A DNA stretch of 64,000 nt. Source: Topomyia yanbarensis (Eukaryota; Arthropoda; Insecta; Diptera; Culicidae). Location of the stretch: NCBI RefSeq assembly GCF_030247195.1, contig NC_080670.1, positions 97,748,666-97,812,665 of the forward strand, given 5' to 3'. The notes below the pieces were generated by a model. It made no database searches and was not told where the DNA came from. It saw nothing but the letters and a program-made list of their open reading frames with translations. Positions within the stretch are counted from its first letter, which is position 1; each line of letters starts with the position of its first letter. The translations under genes were made by a program, and so were the position numbers. Shown here one piece after another: positions 61,052 to 64,000 of the stretch.

Positions 61052-62171
61052 GACGTGTTTTTTCTTGTTTATTTGACACGGCTCAATGCATTAGCCTGAG
61101 CCGTGGGTCTTTTATGATTTTTACAATATGTAAAATATAAAAATTAATTTTCACTAAGGCTATCCATCGGGTCTTGTTCACGCAGCTTGCTGCTGCGTGT
61201 TGGGATCTTCTTCCTAGGCGGTGAAACAGCTGCATTGTCTATCATAACTAGAGTCATTCAGTTCGCTTTCTCTCGCGTTTTTGTTCACGTCCATGTCGTC
61301 ATCGGTACTACATTCAAGTTGCTCACGGTCGGATTTTCTTATTTGTTATTTGTGCTTATGGGTCTCTGTTGTAGATCGGTCTTCATCGGCATCTGATTCA
61401 TTTTTGGTAGTGTTGGTTATCGGTTTGAAAGCATCTGGTATAATCGTTGTAATTTCACTGTTCGTAACGGTAGTTGGTTTAGTGGTCCTGGACCATATCG
61501 TTGAGTTAATGTTTGTTAATGCGCGGACCGCAGTCGTTGGTTTACCAACCGGTTGTGGTTTAGCATACGACGACTGTGTACTGGTCTTGGTCGTAGCATA
61601 TTGACTTTCTTTAGCAGCTTCCAAGCAAGGTTTTCCGTGGTGTAGCGGTTGATCACTTCGCTGATTAAATGTAACACCTTGTGTTTTGCCATAAATGGTC
61701 AGATATGAGGGGATAGGTATTGTCGGCCGCATTCTCACCACAAGCACTCCGTTGCGGAGACCTGGGAAGAAGTTCCTCCATGTGTCTTCCGAAAAGGATT
61801 CCAATTCACCGTATTTTGGCATGTGTTGTTTGATAACAGCAGGATTGGTACGCGGGGCCAAGCCATGCATTTTAACTTCAATATGCGTATGTTGGGATGC
61901 TGTATAAAATGTCATTACATTCGACAACGTGCTTCAAGTTGTTCTGCGTAGCAAATGATTCTGCTTGTTTTATGTTTTGGAACGTAATCAGTACCTCATG
62001 ACGTAGATGATGGAATTACACATCATTGACTTCTGCTATGTTGAGCTTCATGTTCACCTTCAACAATTGCTCTACGTCACGGGTCGCTAGTCTTACCGGA
62101 CATTTAGAAAAGTCAACAGCAACATAGTTCGGCCGAACTGGGCTATAAACTGGCTTGGCATTGTTACTCAT
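61052..62171 (-). mobile_element. ORF1-only non-LTR retrotransposon, copy 2
   Basis: On the minus strand ORF1 (62171-61145) is followed after about 40 bases by the same 3' UTR as copy 1: AAAAGACCCACGGCTCAG, then GCATTGAGCCGTGTCAAATA and an A-rich end at about 61055. There is no enzyme ORF. It is older than copy 1 and I found no clear target duplication. The leader upstream of 62171 could extend the element to about 62260. Confidence 0.72.
61145..62171 (-). pseudogene. Gag-like ORF1 protein, decayed, homologue of 2479-3396
   Basis: The ATG at 62171 opens MSNNAKPVYSPVRPNYVAVD, then CPVRLATRDVEQLLKVNMKL and a stop at about 62025. The later frame (61927-61346) has VKMHGLAPRTNPAVIKQHMP, YGELESFSEDTWRNFFPGLR, NGVLVVRMRPTIPIPSYLTI and a knuckle reduced to LHHGKPC, because the CxxC half has changed. 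A Thr/Ser-rich linker and the acidic tail continue after a stop, ending KIPTRSSKLREQDPMDSLSEN and stop at 61145. Residue-level matches to copy 1 run from the leader to the last codons. Confidence 0.75.
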
Positions 62172-62259
62172 TATTTGATCACGTTTCACACACTAGGTAG
62201 TAGATATCGAATTTTGTTTTTGCAACTAGATAATGTAGCGCACGGGTAAAATTTTATTG

Positions 62260-63322
62260 CCTGTCCTGCTTGTATTGTATTCGTGGAAACTAAAGGAAAA
62301 AAACAACGGTGAAGATAAATTAAGGGATGATTGCAACGGTGGAGGTAGAAGAATTGCGCGGAAAAATTTGTTGAGCTAAGTTGCTAGAGAACACAAGAGA
62401 TGCGATCAAGCCCTGGGAAGGCGTTATGTGGGAGGTTGTTGGGCATTTTTACATTGGTTATTTCCCGGTAGCATTGACTGGTCAGACTACTGAACAGAAG
62501 CGTAGTCCTCAAAACTGTAGAGGTTCTGTTTCAGTACCACTAGTAACTTCCCAGAACAATCAACAGATCTACGTTTTGGGAAGAATGCGCCAGCTGAAGG
62601 GAGCACCGGTCTTCGCCGAACTAGACTAGACTCCCATGGGTGGCCAATTGCGGACAAACCAGATCTCTGCTCATGGCAAGCTTGCTGCAACGGTGAGGCG
62701 TGTATCCTCAACAATCGCATTACGCCTAATGGAAAACTTAACCTTCCTTGCCATTGTGCCATTCGACTAGCAGCCTTCCCTGCAAAACCGATAAAGCTCT
62801 TCTGCATACGTTGATCCATTTAGCTACCAACTTTGACGGATAATTCCCGGCGGCGTATATACTCTACTCCAATGAAGTTGAAAATTTCTATGGAGACCGA
62901 TAACAATTTTTATGAGCCTAACTTGGTATCAATCTACTCAGATAGTTCTCGACGACGAATATTCGACTTTGTGTTGTTCATTCGTCTATGTTTTCACTCC
63001 TCGTTCATATGTCCTTGTTGGTTGAAGTTACTATTGCTGTTCGTTTCGCCATTTTCGCTGGAGTTTCGATAGTATGAGTGTCACTATTCTACACAAAAAA
63101 ATGTTCCCGAAATCGCGAATGATGTACTTTCATTCTGGAACAATCAAATTTTTGGGTCAAACTGAAAAGTGGGCACATGACTGTTGGTTCATTGAGCATG
63201 TTTACTCATTCGGTCAATCACGAAGTGATATTACGGGCAGTATACCTAAGCTAACCTAAGCAAACTGAAAAGTGGGCACATGGTCTTCGGAAATGAAATC
63301 TTATTTATTTGATGAGTTATTT
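62260..63322. other. Unrecognised DNA, possibly a decayed retrotransposon tail
   Basis: Blocks GACGGATAATTCCCGGCGGC (about 62836) and CTACTCAGATAGTTCTCGAC (about 62935) resemble the 3' UTR repeats of the Waldo-like elements. An open frame of 82 codons (62381-62629) and an overlapping minus-strand frame of 110 codons are of unknown origin. GC content is higher here than in the neighbours. Confidence 0.4.
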
Positions 63323-63433
63323 ATAGGCAGTGTATATCGATACACTGCCTATAATCGCAAGACAGTCCCATGTTTTACGAGATCCCCTATCTACATGGGA
63401 CTGACTTGCGATTGTAGGCAGTGTATCAATATA
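63323..63433. repeat. Compound hairpin (hairpin B family)
   Basis: A 30-bp palindrome ATAGGCAGTGTATATCGATA-(continuing to 63352) overlaps a longer stem: ACTGCCTATAATCGCAAG...GTCCCATG pairs with CATGGGAC...CTTGCGATTGTAGGCAGT. Thus GGCAGTGTAT occurs three times in alternating orientation. Confidence 0.8.
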
Positions 63434-64000
63434 CTTACTAGGACACTTAGAAGACGTTTGGGTGCTAAACGCTTCCTGGACTGATGGTATCAAGGAAAAA
63501 TGGTCTCATATTGCCACGAGGCGAAATCGCTATGTGTTTTTAGTACAAATAGGATTGTCAGGAGAAGATTGGAGTTCCACAATGAAAGTGGTGAATCAAA
63601 CCTTTGCTTTATCTCCGTGATTGTTCCAAATTTGGTAGATCAACTATTTATCTGACCGATACATCATACCTAATTGTTTTTCCTGCTAGCAATCATGATT
63701 TACTTAGAATCGCTACTGGAGTAGTTCATACATTGGCGGATTATTTGGGTTCTGTTATAATATACTATGTAGCAGATGAACCTTGTATAATGAAGCGACT
63801 CTACAAAATCGATGAATCTAGCCTGTTCGTTGCATACATATAACACTTGGTTTGTATAACCAGTGGTTTACCTAGGAGCCAGCACTGATAGGGCGCCATC
63901 ATCACAATATTGATTCCTAAATAACATAACGACATACTTTTTGCAAGCAATTCAATTCATATTTCATAAAATCAGAAGCATGCTGGAGTATTTCTGAATA
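63434..64000. other. Intergenic DNA, nothing recognised
   Basis: A 79-codon frame at 63604-63843 has no recognisable features. Confidence 0.45.

Overview
This window looks like transposon-dense intergenic or heterochromatic DNA from a culicine mosquito, most likely Aedes. The assignment rests on recognisable repeat families: several copies of a culicine repeat with a CCTTTCTCATATAGAAAGG hairpin head, a GAGGCCCGGAGGGCCGAGT core and an internal TGTA/TG microsatellite; tRNA-derived SINEs; and R1-clade and jockey/LOA-type non-LTR retrotransposons. I found no convincing intact host gene. Almost all coding potential is decayed retrotransposon. Family names come from memory of motifs, not from a search.

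Layout. 1-5.9 kb: AT-rich DNA holding a complete 1.16-kb ORF1-only LINE with a target-site duplication (2336-3495), a 96-bp palindrome (4365-4460) and a SINE (about 4740-4990). 5.9-16.3 kb: a head-to-tail array of the culicine repeat. The TGTA microsatellite of one unit has received a nearly full-length R1-clade (Waldo-like) retrotransposon (7591-13763, minus) and a 5'-truncated second one (13791-15319, minus). 16.3-24.3 kb: two diverged direct copies of a segment, 16295-20440 and 22165-24265. Each lacks insertions that the other carries, so element ends can be read directly. 24.5-36.7 kb: a jockey-type LINE 3' end, several transposase-less elements with terminal inverted repeats (three of them framed by TA), AT-rich low-complexity DNA and a 1.9-kb foldback.

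36.7-58.8 kb: a nearly identical inverted repeat with arms of about 4.7 kb (36715-41411 and 54151-58812) around a 12.7-kb spacer. The spacer holds a large foldback with a 1.2-kb tandem repeat dimer nested in it, a 3-kb CATGAAC-rich element with a TA-flanked element nested in it, a decayed LINE interrupted by a SINE with a 19-20 bp target duplication, and a decayed third Waldo-like copy. 58.8-64 kb: a second ORF1-only LINE (61052-62171, minus), a possible retrotransposon 3' tail and a compound hairpin.

How it works together: nothing here forms a host pathway. The window records layered transposition: retrotransposons entering microsatellites inside older repeats, SINEs entering LINEs, and MITEs entering MITEs, followed by a large inverted duplication. 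The strongest biological leads are the ORF1-only LINE family, the site preference of the Waldo-like elements for TGTA repeats, and the long near-perfect inverted repeats, which would fold into double-stranded RNA if transcribed.
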